The notes under the pieces are model-generated. The model was given only the letters and a program-made list of their open reading frames with translations. It did no database searches and was not told where the DNA came from. A stretch of 36,720 nucleotides of DNA from Rhodopirellula europaea 6C (GTDB lineage: Bacteria; Planctomycetota; Planctomycetia; Pirellulales; Pirellulaceae): positions 1 through 36,720 of the forward strand of contig NZ_ANMO01000045.1 of assembly GCF_000338295.1 (NCBI RefSeq). The letters are read 5' to 3'. The translations under genes were made by a program, and so were the position numbers. Shown in pieces: positions 18,063-26,365 of the stretch (position 1 is its first letter; each line of letters starts with the position of its first letter).

Positions 18063-18743
18063 ATGAATATGAACACCGATCACGAAACGAGCGATTCAGG
18101 TGGTTCCGATGAGGGCGATCGTAGGGCCGAATTGTCGACTCCCGCGGTCGGTCGATTGTCTCTTTACTACCGCGAATTGCACCGGTTGCTGGCTTCGGGA
18201 GAGACCTCCACGAACAGCCGCGACCTGGGTGCGATGGTCAACGTTTCGCCCGCCGTCGTTCGTCGCGACCTCAGTTCGATTGGGTCAATTGGCCGCCGAG
18301 GTGTCGGATACGACGTGGCAATTCTGGCTGAACGGATTGGCGCGGTATTGGGGTCGGGCGTTCAGTGGAAAGCGGTGCTGATTGGCGTCGGTTCCCTGGG
18401 CAACGCGCTGTTGCGTTACCGCGGTTTTGAACGCCTGGGGTTCTCACTTGCGGCGGCGTTTGATACCGACCCAGCGAAGTATGGACACGAGGTCGGGGGC
18501 ACGACCGTTCGTTCGCTGGACGATTTGGAAGAAGTGCTGGCGACCGCGAAACCGGAACTCGCCATCTTGGCGGTCCCGAGCGAACAGGCCAGCCAAGTGG
18601 CAACGCGAGTTCTGGCCGGCGGAATTCAAGGCATCTTGAATTTCGCACCGACGACGCTTCGCGTGCCACCGGGAACAGCCATCATCAATGTCGATCTGGC
18701 CAGTGAGCTGCAGCAACTGGCATTTCGAATTCAGAACCGCTGA
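18063..18743 (+). CDS. rex: Rex-type redox-sensing transcriptional repressor
   Basis: This 226-residue protein has the two Rex domains. The N-terminal winged helix includes RLSLYYRELHRLLASGET, SPAVVRRDLSSIG and GRRGVGYDV. The C-terminal Rossmann fold has the NADH-binding turn GVGSLG (108-113), then FERLGFSLAAAFDTDP, LAILAVPSEQASQVA and ILNFAPTTLRVP. Rex dimers repress genes of respiration and fermentation when NAD+ dominates and leave DNA when NADH rises. The ATG at 18063 is used; an in-frame upstream start at 18030 adds 11 atypical residues. An acidic 25-residue N-terminal tail precedes the DNA-binding domain. Targets are not visible in this window. The gene converges with the sulfatase gene. 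Confidence 0.93.
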   Translation: MNMNTDHETSDSGGSDEGDRRAELSTPAVGRLSLYYRELHRLLASGETSTNSRDLGAMVNVSPAVVRRDLSSIGSIGRRGVGYDVAILAERIGAVLGSGVQWKAVLIGVGSLGNALLRYRGFERLGFSLAAAFDTDPAKYGHEVGGTTVRSLDDLEEVLATAKPELAILAVPSEQASQVATRVLAGGIQGILNFAPTTLRVPPGTAIINVDLASELQQLAFRIQNR

Positions 18744-18749
18744 CGGGTT

Positions 18750-18829
<80 letters not shown>

Positions 18830-18851
18830 CCGGCGACCCCGTCGCCTCTAC

Positions 18852-20384
18852 TCAGTCGTCGACGCGGAGCATTGGGTTCCAGTTGCCGACTTTGTATTCC
18901 GTCCGTTTTCCGGAGGCGGGCATTCCTTTGGCCATCTCAGCTTTCAGCTTCTGAGTCAGCTCGCGAATGACCTTGGCGTTGTTGGGATCGTTCTTTCTTT
19001 CGCCGTGTGCCAGGTTGGTGAACTCGTCGGGATCGTTTTGATGATCGTAGAGTTCGGTTCCTCGTTTGCCGTCGTCCCAAAGTGTCAATCGATAACGCTC
19101 CGTTCGAATGGAATAGCCGTAATACCGTTGTTTGGCTTGGCGATCATTTCGCGCGACCATCGACATGGAATAGCCGCGACCCGTTTCTGATGGATCACGC
19201 AACATCGGCACGAGCGATTGTCCTTGCATCAATTCTTGCGTGGGGACGTCGCACAGCTCAGCGAGTGTCGGATACAAGTCGACCAGGCCAACAGGTGACT
19301 TGGCGATCGCACCTTCCGTGCGTCCTGGTTCCGCGATGATGAGCGGCACGCCAGCGACTTTGTCGAACAAAGCCTGCTTTTGCCACAATCCTTTTTCGCC
19401 AAGGAAGTAACCGTGGTCGCTGGTGAAGACCACGATCGTGTTCTTGTCCAAACCGGTGCGTTTTAGCGTGTCGAGCACCTTGCCGACTTGCGCGTCCATG
19501 AACGTTGTGCTGGCGTAATAAGCCTGAATCGCTTGCCGTCGCAGTTCATCGTTGAGTTGATCTTGTTCCTTCTTCTTGCTCAACAGAGCCGCGGCGGGGA
19601 CGTCCGCGTTGTCTTCTTCCACGTTGTCGAACAAAGGCATGTCTTCCAACTTGTATGGCTCGAAGTATTCCTTCGGCGCGACATAGGGTGTGTGAGGTCG
19701 ATAGAAGCCGACGGCCAAGAAGAACGGTCGGTCGTTGCGTTTGGCACATCGTTCCAAGACCCACGATGCATCATCGGCGAGCATTCCGTCGGTGTGAGCT
19801 TCATCGGGGCGAGGGGATGCGTACCAAGAGAGTGTTCCGCCGAACGCACCTTTTCGAAGCGTGAAGATGTCTGGTTCTTCGATCAGTCGATCGCAACCGG
19901 CAGGGTTCAGTTCCAATTCCCACGACGCGGGATCGTCGTGGCCGTTGGTTCCGACCGACTTGGGAACGTTGTAGTGGTACAGTTTGCCGACTCGTCCGGC
20001 GAAGTACCCATCCAAGCGAAATGCTTGCGGAAGCGACCAACGCTGGGGGATGGAATCACGGAAGATTTGGGCGTTGCCGTGAATGCCTGTCGTGTCGGGA
20101 TAGAGACCGCACAGCATTGAATTGCGTGATGGGCCGCAGAGCGGGTATTGGCAGGCGGCGTTCTCGAACAAGACACCTCGAGCGGCCAGGCGATCGATGT
20201 TGGGTGTTTGAACGATCGGATCGCCATAACAACCGATGCGCGTGTTCAGGTCATCGGAGATAAGAAAGAGAACGTTCTTACGCTGGCTGCCTTGTTTAGC
20301 ATCCGGCTCTTGCCCAAATGCAGTTGGGGAACTGAAGGCAAAGCCGAGTAAGAGTCCGAGACAAAGGATCCGTTTGATGAACAT
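18852..20384 (-). CDS. Exported sulfatase, iduronate-2-sulfatase-like
   Basis: This 510-residue protein has a signal peptide (FIKRILCLGLLLGFAFSSPTAFG) and the full alkaline-phosphatase-like sulfatase core. NVLFLISDDLN supplies the metal-binding Asp44-Asp45. The signature LCGPSRNSMLCG contains Cys83, the residue converted to formylglycine. GFYRPHTPYVAPKEYFEPY and VVFTSDHGYFLGEKGLWQKQ supply further metal ligands and match iduronate-2-sulfatase-like enzymes. It should cleave sulfate esters from polysaccharides, a hallmark activity of marine planctomycetes; the precise glycan is unknown. GGAAG lies 8 bases before the ATG. Maturation needs a formylglycine-generating or anaerobic maturase enzyme encoded elsewhere. 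Confidence 0.93.
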   Translation of the reverse strand: MFIKRILCLGLLLGFAFSSPTAFGQEPDAKQGSQRKNVLFLISDDLNTRIGCYGDPIVQTPNIDRLAARGVLFENAACQYPLCGPSRNSMLCGLYPDTTGIHGNAQIFRDSIPQRWSLPQAFRLDGYFAGRVGKLYHYNVPKSVGTNGHDDPASWELELNPAGCDRLIEEPDIFTLRKGAFGGTLSWYASPRPDEAHTDGMLADDASWVLERCAKRNDRPFFLAVGFYRPHTPYVAPKEYFEPYKLEDMPLFDNVEEDNADVPAAALLSKKKEQDQLNDELRRQAIQAYYASTTFMDAQVGKVLDTLKRTGLDKNTIVVFTSDHGYFLGEKGLWQKQALFDKVAGVPLIIAEPGRTEGAIAKSPVGLVDLYPTLAELCDVPTQELMQGQSLVPMLRDPSETGRGYSMSMVARNDRQAKQRYYGYSIRTERYRLTLWDDGKRGTELYDHQNDPDEFTNLAHGERKNDPNNAKVIRELTQKLKAEMAKGMPASGKRTEYKVGNWNPMLRVDD

Positions 20385-20436
20385 CAATGCAACTTCCGCA
20401 CGAGGATTGAGACTGGTGCAGCAAGTATAAACGAGC

Positions 20437-20473
20437 GAAACCCACGACGTTGGGATTCAACATCGTGGGTTTC
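20437..20473. terminator. Strong hairpin downstream of the Pro/Ala-rich protein gene
   Basis: GAAACCCACGACGTTG pairs with CAACATCGTGGGTTTC over 16 positions with one G-T-type mismatch and a 5-base loop. It lies 56 bases past the stop of the minus-strand gene at 20529 and upstream of the sulfatase start. There is no T run on either side, so it may be an mRNA 3' stabiliser or a rho-assisted stop rather than a classical terminator. Confidence 0.65.
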
Positions 20474-20528
20474 AGCTTCGAAGCGATGATGTCGATTCGC
20501 GATTGGCGGCGAATCGTTTTGGCGCCTT

Positions 20529-22265
20529 CTAGCGTTGAACGCTCTTGTCTTCGGGACGCGTGGCCAATTGAGTTTCAGCATCCATCGCGGCCGGATCCAA
20601 TCCAGGATTCATCTTTGGATAAGCCGATTCAGGGACCACATCGACGGCGACAATCGATTCGATTCCGGTGGCCGTGTCCAAGCTCACGAGCCCATTGGGA
20701 ATTCCATCCGGCGTGGGTGCCGGGATCGCGTCGCCATCGACCAACATAGTCGGAATGGCTGGTGCCGACTCAGGTGCATCCGGTGCGGTGTCGGGCGTGG
20801 GTGCGGGAACCAAATCGCCATCGACCAACATGATTTCGATGATCGCCGAGTTGGGCAACTCATCGGGAACCGCGTCCGGAATCGGAGCCGGAATGACTTC
20901 GCCGTCGACGACCATCGTGTCGATCGAGTGGACGGCGTCCGGCTCCGCATCGGCGACCGGTTTCGGCACCGGTTCGCCATCGACCAACATCATCGGGACT
21001 GGTGTCGCAACGATCGACGCCAAGTCGTGGGCGACGACATCCAACACGTCCGCTTCGATGCTCGCCCGCCGACGCGAGACATCTGCCAACAATCCACCCA
21101 ATTCACGCGGCGTGAAGCATTCCGCCTGATCCGCCAACTTGCTGATTTGCCAAACCGCTTCATCGAGCAAGCAGTCCGGTGACGACTTCACCACCTGGGC
21201 TTGGTGAACGTCGCCTTCATTCAAATCGTATGGCAGATACGCTTCTTCCAACGTCACGATGACGGGCGAGCTTCCCGCCAAGCGATCGATGTCTTCCTCG
21301 ACAACTTCGGGTTCAGTCGCGGACTCAGCCGATGTCTCGATCGCGGGGGGCGAGTCGATCGCCGGGGCCAAGAAGTCATGCTTGGCGATGAAGGGCAAGA
21401 TCACCGAGGGCTGAGTGACATCGAAAGGTTCTTCCGCTGCGAGAGCAGCCAACTCTTCGCGAACGTCGATCGTGAATTTGTGAGGCGTCGGGGTTGGCTT
21501 CGATACTTTTTCAACGACTTGGCTTTGCAGCACGTTCTCGTCGGAGTCGACTTCCGGTTTGGATTCATCCAACCACCAACGGTTCAGAGCGACCGCTTGA
21601 GCCAAGGCTTCGTCGTCGGCGACGGCTGCTCCGACCGAAGGATCCAGTTCGCCGGCAACCGGTGGCAACTTTGCTTTGGTGCGAATCATCGCGAACGGTT
21701 CAAGGAACTGTTCCAGAGGAATGCCGATTTTGGCTGCGGTCGAAGCAGCGACGGCGGCCAGCATTTCGTTGAAGTCAGATGACGTGCGTCGAACGCTGGT
21801 GGTTTGAGCGGGAGCAACGTCAGTGTCGGCTGCGGCGAGTTGCAGTTCAGCGTTTGTTTCGGCGTCGTCCGTGGCGGGCAGGTCGGCTTCTGCGGGAGCG
21901 GCTTCAGGGGAAAGGTCGACGGTGACGGTTGGGATCGAATCGTGCGTGCCAGGAATCGCGACGATCTTTTGCTGGGCTTGGTCGGTGGCGGCTGCTTCGG
22001 TTGGCTTGGCGGATTCGTCGGTCTTCTTTTCGGTTTCGTCTTTGGCTTCTTCAACGACGACAGGTGTCGGATCGATGGGGGCGGCTTCTTCGTCAAAGCG
22101 ATGGACGAGAATCGAGATGCCGCCGGTCAGAGCCGTGTCCACTCGCTTGGCGTGGGCGAGTGAGGGGGCCAGTCCCGCAGCGAAGACTGAACCGGCGATT
22201 GCGACCGACAAAGCGAGGCGTTTGGCGGTACTGGAACAATGACGAATGGGGGAAAGAGTTTTCAT
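20529..22265 (-). CDS. Exported Pro/Ala/Asp-rich protein with VDG repeats, function unknown
   Basis: This 578-residue protein starts at 22265 with MKTLSPIRHCSSTAKR, a hydrophobic signal segment (LALSVAIAGSVFAAGLAPS) and LAHA as probable cleavage. A longer frame from 22430 would put this signal inside and is rejected. The mature protein is acidic and Pro/Ala/Glu-rich with a charged linker (EEAKDETEKKTDESAKPTEA). Near the C-terminus (about 20690-21000) four units of about 30 residues repeat the pattern M-[LV]-VDG-[ED]-x-[VI]-P-x-P-x-[AP]-D, for example MLVDGDLVPAPTPD and MVVDGEVIPAPIPD. I recognise no enzyme domain. It may be an extended surface or periplasmic scaffold. Confidence 0.75.
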   Translation of the reverse strand: MKTLSPIRHCSSTAKRLALSVAIAGSVFAAGLAPSLAHAKRVDTALTGGISILVHRFDEEAAPIDPTPVVVEEAKDETEKKTDESAKPTEAAATDQAQQKIVAIPGTHDSIPTVTVDLSPEAAPAEADLPATDDAETNAELQLAAADTDVAPAQTTSVRRTSSDFNEMLAAVAASTAAKIGIPLEQFLEPFAMIRTKAKLPPVAGELDPSVGAAVADDEALAQAVALNRWWLDESKPEVDSDENVLQSQVVEKVSKPTPTPHKFTIDVREELAALAAEEPFDVTQPSVILPFIAKHDFLAPAIDSPPAIETSAESATEPEVVEEDIDRLAGSSPVIVTLEEAYLPYDLNEGDVHQAQVVKSSPDCLLDEAVWQISKLADQAECFTPRELGGLLADVSRRRASIEADVLDVVAHDLASIVATPVPMMLVDGEPVPKPVADAEPDAVHSIDTMVVDGEVIPAPIPDAVPDELPNSAIIEIMLVDGDLVPAPTPDTAPDAPESAPAIPTMLVDGDAIPAPTPDGIPNGLVSLDTATGIESIVAVDVVPESAYPKMNPGLDPAAMDAETQLATRPEDKSVQR

Positions 22266-22763
22266 GATTCTATTTGGGCCGGAGGTCAGCGAACGACGTC
22301 TTGGAATAATAAGTTCACTGCGAAACCGGAGTTTGTATAAATGTGATGGTGGGCTGTGAGGTGGGACAGAGCGGCAAGGCATTGCCGAAGTTGGCGCCGC
22401 CAAAATCGTCTGATGGAGATCCCGCTCCAACGCACGCTATCGGCGACTTGGAGGGCTGGGGAATTGAAATCGCCTGGGAAAGCATTTCGTTTTCACCGCG
22501 ACCGTTCAGGTTGTTCCGGTTGGGTAAAGTCCAGCCGGTTTCACGCCCGGTTTGGTGAAGATTTCTCCGCAATTCGCCTGCTGAAACGGTGTTCACGATT
22601 TGCTTCGGGATGAAGTCAGCGATAGACGATTGGGTTGACGTTGAGCGGTGGTGCGAGTTTCCCACCATTCCCAAGCGGAACGAAGCCGGTACGCTTTTGG
22701 TTGCTGCGGCGATGTCACCGCGGCTGGTTGGTCCCGAAGAATTTCACGAGCAGGTTTGTAGTC
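22266..22763. other. Non-coding gap between divergent genes
   Basis: This gap of about 500 bp separates the start of the Pro/Ala-rich protein gene from the CBM9-like gene. It must hold both promoters, but I see no convincing -35/-10 pair, no hairpin of note and no gene. Short open frames in it (for example 22343-22613) look arbitrary. Confidence 0.4.
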
Positions 22764-23432
22764 TTGAGTTCTGCCAAAGGTCCCCTTCTCGATCCCACGA
22801 TGTTGTTCCGATTCGAAGTTCGGCTGCAACAACACGCGTTGGATTGGACCTCGCGAGGGTTGTCTCTTCCGACGTCGTGCCGGGTGCCATCCTTTGCCGC
22901 GCTGTCAGGTGGGCCGATTTACGCGGATGTTCGCATTGCCTGGGACGTGTCCGGCATCGGATTTCATTTGCTCGTCAATGGAAAACGTCAGCTGCCATGG
23001 TGCCGCGAGACCCGGTTGGACGAGAGCGATGGTCTGCATTTGTGGATGGACACGCGGAACAGTCCCAACATTCACCGAGCCACACAGCATTGCCACCGGT
23101 TTCTTTGGTTGCCCGCCGGTGGTGGCCCAAAGCGGGAACGACCCGTCGCAGCGATGGTGCCCATCAATCGGGCTCGGACGAATCCAAAGCCGATCCGGCC
23201 GGACTCTTTGAAGATCCACGCGATTCCGCGTCATGATGGTTATGAGTTATCGGGTTTGATACCCGCCGAGGCTTTGACGGGCTACGACCCGAAGGATCAA
23301 TCTCAGATCGGTTTCTACTATCTCGTCGCAGACCGAGAACTGGGCAACCAAGCGTTGACGCTCAGCACCGATTTCCCTGTCGCGGAAGATCCATCGTTGT
23401 GGTCCGAAGCCGCGTTAATCTCGAACTCTTAG
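22764..23432 (+). CDS. CBM9-like carbohydrate-binding-domain protein
   Basis: About 222 residues without a clear signal peptide. The conserved part starts at GPLLDPTMLFRFEV, and the frame has only a TTG at 22764 just before it; an ATG at 22800 would cut off the first conserved residues, and a TTG at 22635 adds an arginine-rich leader. The segments ADVRIAWDVSGIGFHLLVNGK, RETRLDESDGLHLWMDTR, CHRFLWLPAGGG and the closing GYELSGLIPAEALTGYDP/QIGFYYLVADRELG resemble DOMON/CBM9-like beta-sandwiches found in planctomycete proteins. Such domains bind sugars or, in some relatives, heme. It stands alone here, without a catalytic partner domain, and its role is unknown. The start codon is uncertain. Confidence 0.7.
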   Translation: MSSAKGPLLDPTMLFRFEVRLQQHALDWTSRGLSLPTSCRVPSFAALSGGPIYADVRIAWDVSGIGFHLLVNGKRQLPWCRETRLDESDGLHLWMDTRNSPNIHRATQHCHRFLWLPAGGGPKRERPVAAMVPINRARTNPKPIRPDSLKIHAIPRHDGYELSGLIPAEALTGYDPKDQSQIGFYYLVADRELGNQALTLSTDFPVAEDPSLWSEAALISNS

Positions 23433-23581
23433 ACCGTCGCGATGTTTGCGGCTACGTCCATGAAGAGTTGCGAATTCGACAGAGTCACGATGGGTGAGCT
23501 ATGTAGGCGTTCGCCTGGGCTGCTAACAGTTTGAGGTCGTGCAGTTTGCTGATGCAGATATTAATGCTGCTTTCACGCACC

Positions 23582-23616
23582 GTACCTCTCCCGAAACGAA
23601 GTTTGGGGAGAGGTAC
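23582..23616. repeat. Large perfect hairpin in a 563-bp non-coding gap
   Basis: GTACCTCTCCC pairs perfectly with GGGAGAGGTAC, and inside it AAAC pairs with GTTT around the loop GAA. After it comes a GAGGGTGAGGG segment of the kind common in dispersed palindromic elements. It lies about 150 bases past the CBM9-like gene. Another possible CGTAG-type hairpin (GTAGGCG-TTCGCCT) is near 23502-23516. Confidence 0.7.
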
Positions 23617-23748
23617 AGCGACGCCGTTCAGGCGTACGCGAGGGTGAGGGTCGAGCATGGGAAATGGCGCGGACAGCCCTCCCCGGAATTCTCGCTGAAC
23701 GCTCGCGTTCCGACCCCTCCCGCTGCTCGGGCGGGGTTCTTAAGGCAG

Positions 23749-23841
23749 TGCAAGCACAGTACTTAAAAACTGTACGACCTCTGCGTTCAGGAGGGTGATT
23801 TCAACCTTGCGAGCACGACACATAAGAACTGCACGACTTCC
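23749..23841. repeat. Degenerate 34-base direct repeat pair
   Basis: The segments 23749-23782 and 23808-23841 share the order GCAC, a TTAA/ATAA-like core, AACTG and ACGAC, with roughly three quarters of positions equal. They are 59 bases apart in the gap before the S10 peptidase stop. They are not part of a longer array. I see no gene here; the open frame at 23539-23766 crosses repeats and is not believed. Confidence 0.45.
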
Positions 23842-23995
23842 GAAATGGAGAGGGGAAGCTAATTTTCTTGTCCGTGCTATCGGGGCATCAACACAAAACA
23901 CTTATCAGACCTAGGCTAGCCTTGGTTCCACCACCACAGAATCGAGACAAGTATCCAAACGGTTTGTTCCAACATGCCCAGCGAAGCATCGGGGA

Positions 23996-25540
23996 TCAAT
24001 TCGTCGCATGCCCGACGGCGTCATCGTAGAACTCGACCAGGTCCTTGCGGAGTTGTTTGAGCGACGGTTCGTGGATGTACATCATGTGTCCACCTTCATA
24101 ATGCTTGATCGTCAGGTTCTTACTTCGTTCCGGCGACAGCCCCATGTGATCGATGGTGTATTCCATTGCGAAGTGTGGCGTTGCCAAATCGAAGTAGCCG
24201 CAGGCGACGAACAATTTCAAGGACGGGTTGGCGGCCATCGCGCCGCGAAGGGTTTCCGATGCGTCGACGTAGCGTCCTTCAAACGGTTTGTAGCTCCACG
24301 GGTGCACATTGCCTGTGAGGATCTCGTAGACACGGCGATCCTTGTAGTTCAATTCGCGATGCATGTAGTCGTTCAGGCATGCCGTGAAGGGGCCGAAGAT
24401 CGCAGCACCGCTGGCATCGAACTCAGGAGTTTCGCCGGCAGAGTCACGATCGATGCTGGTGTAGCGACCGTCGAATCGGCCGACCGTCAAACCTTCGTCG
24501 CGAAGCAGTTCTTTGCCGAACCGTTGCATCGAAAGCTTCAAGTTGGATGACAACAGGTAGTCTTCTGAAAGGCCAGTCAAACGAGCCAGTTCCTTGGCGA
24601 CGCGTTGGCGTTCTTTCTTGCCAATGCTGGTTCCTTTTAGCAGTGCGGGAGCGTATTGCCGGTAGGCGAACTTCTCTGACTGCGCGACCACCTCGGCCAA
24701 TGGCAGCGACTGCAGTTCGTCGTCCAGTTGTTTGTGGTAGTAAGCGGTCGCGGTGTAGGTTGGCAAGAAACAAACGTCTGGGACGTCGTTGCTAGGCGAG
24801 AATCGCAGCGTTTGAAAGTTGATCGCGCCGGAGATCACGACGGCGCCATTGAGTTCCATCTTGTAGTGATCACGCAGGTAACCGCTCAGTCCAGCGACGC
24901 GGAGGCCACCGTAGCTTTCACCCAGGATCACCTTTGGTGAAAGCCAACGTTCGAAGATCGTGGTGTAGTCGTGGATGAATTGGCCAACGCTACGAACGTC
25001 TTCGTTGTAACCATGAAATTCACTCTTGTTGACGTCCTTTGCCGGACGGCTGTAGCCGGTGCTGACCGGATCAATGAAGACTAAGTCTGTGATGTCGAGC
25101 AGGCTTTGGTGATTTTCATCCAAGTGATAGGGCGGTCGCAGAAACGACGCGTCATCGGGAAACCGGATGATCTTTGGTCCGAGCATCCCAAGGTGCAACC
25201 AAACCGATGACGAACCCGGGCCGCCGTTGAAGCAGAAGGTGATCGGACGCTTGGTGACGTCGTCTGTTTTGCGTGTGTAAGAAACGAAAAAGACTTCCGC
25301 CTTGGGATCGAGATCGTCCGTTTGCATGACGAGTCGACCGGCAGTGGCGGTGTAGTCGATCGTCTCGCCGGCGACGCTGAAAGAATGCTCGGTCGAGACG
25401 AACTTGTCCGTCAGCTCATCGTTTGTCTTTTCGGCGGCAGCTTTGTCTTTCGATGCAGATGTGTCATCGGCGTTCACCTGAGTACTCAGGAAAAACAACA
25501 CCAACAAGCTCGCGAAACATTTCCAATTCATCGGGTCCAT
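23996..25540 (-). CDS. Exported serine carboxypeptidase (peptidase family S10)
   Basis: This 514-residue protein has a signal peptide (MNWKCFASLLVLFFLSTQVNA) and an S10 alpha/beta-hydrolase core. FNGGPGSSSVW (104-114) forms the oxyanion region, FIDPVSTGYS matches the family's FLDQPVGTGFS-type segment, and GESYGG holds the nucleophile Ser209. The acid is in CGYFDLATPH and the catalytic His in YEGGHMMY near the end. These enzymes remove C-terminal residues from peptides, usually at acid pH and outside the cytoplasm. An ATG three codons downstream (25531) is an equally possible start. No partner gene lies next to it. Confidence 0.92.
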   Translation of the reverse strand: MDPMNWKCFASLLVLFFLSTQVNADDTSASKDKAAAEKTNDELTDKFVSTEHSFSVAGETIDYTATAGRLVMQTDDLDPKAEVFFVSYTRKTDDVTKRPITFCFNGGPGSSSVWLHLGMLGPKIIRFPDDASFLRPPYHLDENHQSLLDITDLVFIDPVSTGYSRPAKDVNKSEFHGYNEDVRSVGQFIHDYTTIFERWLSPKVILGESYGGLRVAGLSGYLRDHYKMELNGAVVISGAINFQTLRFSPSNDVPDVCFLPTYTATAYYHKQLDDELQSLPLAEVVAQSEKFAYRQYAPALLKGTSIGKKERQRVAKELARLTGLSEDYLLSSNLKLSMQRFGKELLRDEGLTVGRFDGRYTSIDRDSAGETPEFDASGAAIFGPFTACLNDYMHRELNYKDRRVYEILTGNVHPWSYKPFEGRYVDASETLRGAMAANPSLKLFVACGYFDLATPHFAMEYTIDHMGLSPERSKNLTIKHYEGGHMMYIHEPSLKQLRKDLVEFYDDAVGHATN

Positions 25541-25893
25541 CTCAGTTGTGACATTCGGGAAGCATTCAAGACGCGGTCCGCCAGATCGCCAGTGTACTTG
25601 CTGGTTGGCTGTGTGATTTCACCACCGGGATGACGATCCACGAGCGGGTCGCTTCCGGAAGCCTCACTGCCGATACGCTAGCGGAATGGAAGATGGCTCA
25701 CCTCTGTAGACGGCCGTTCTGTCGCGGTTTTGACTATTCAAACGCAGTGTCAATCGAACGTTGACGTAAATGCAAATTGAAGCCAATGGCTTGGTAGACA
25801 GGTGTCACTCGCCTAGTCTGTCCGCATTCATCGCAAGCATTGCGTTTGCGTTTTGTCGGAAGTGGTGCATAGCAAAAAGAGCGAGGCGACATT
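25541..25893. other. Non-coding gap upstream of mscL
   Basis: This 353-bp gap separates the divergent peptidase and mscL genes. A TTGACG box at 25761-25766 could be a -35 element, but no good -10 lies at the usual spacing. A small palindrome GCTTCCGGAAGC is near 25650. No gene is seen. Confidence 0.35.
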
Positions 25894-26358
25894 ATGGGGT
25901 TGGTTCAAGAGTTTAAAGAGTTTGCACTCAAGGGCAGTGTCATTGATTTGGCGGTCGGTGTTGTGATCGGCGGTGCGTTCAGTGGCATCGTGAAATCGTT
26001 GGTTGACAACATCATCATGCCACCGATCAATTTGTTGACAGCTCGTTCGGGGGTCAACTTCAAAGAGGCTGCTCTGACAATTGAAACGGAGTCGCCCAAG
26101 TTGGATGATGCGGGGAAGATTATCGAAGGCGACGGTGCCGGGTTGGTCGTTCAGGATTATCCGATTTTGAACTACGGCCCATTCACTCAAACCATTTTTG
26201 AGTTCCTGTTGATCGCCCTTGCCTTGTTCGTAGCGATTAAGCTGATCAACGCTGCTCGGTCGCGAATGGAAGATGAGCCAGAAGAGGAAGAAGTCGCCAA
26301 GCCGAGTGAGGACATTCAACTATTGCGAGAAATTCGCGACGCCCTTCAAAAGAGCTGA
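25894..26358 (+). CDS. mscL: Large-conductance mechanosensitive channel MscL
   Basis: This 154-residue protein has the MscL pattern: the N-terminal amphipathic helix GLVQEFKEFALKG, the pore-lining helix VIDLAVGVVIGGAFSGIVKSLVDNIIMPPI with its Gly/Ala-packed face, a periplasmic loop (about 50-90), the second helix FLLIALALFVAIKLINAA and an acidic cytoplasmic bundle (EDEPEEEEVAKPSEDIQLLREIRDAL). The pentameric channel opens under membrane tension and releases solutes after osmotic downshock. The length is normal; the EEEE stretch before the C-terminal helix is a little extended. The next gene starts 7 bases after the stop, so the two are probably co-transcribed. Confidence 0.97.
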   Translation: MGLVQEFKEFALKGSVIDLAVGVVIGGAFSGIVKSLVDNIIMPPINLLTARSGVNFKEAALTIETESPKLDDAGKIIEGDGAGLVVQDYPILNYGPFTQTIFEFLLIALALFVAIKLINAARSRMEDEPEEEEVAKPSEDIQLLREIRDALQKS

Positions 26359-26365
26359 GGACAAG

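Noticed and set aside
17856-18083. Small frames on both strands between the YTV gene and rex
   Set aside because: They have no family resemblance or ribosome sites and lie in the divergent promoter region.
23539-23766. 75-codon plus-strand frame in the gap before the S10 peptidase
   Set aside because: It is made of hairpin repeats read as codons.
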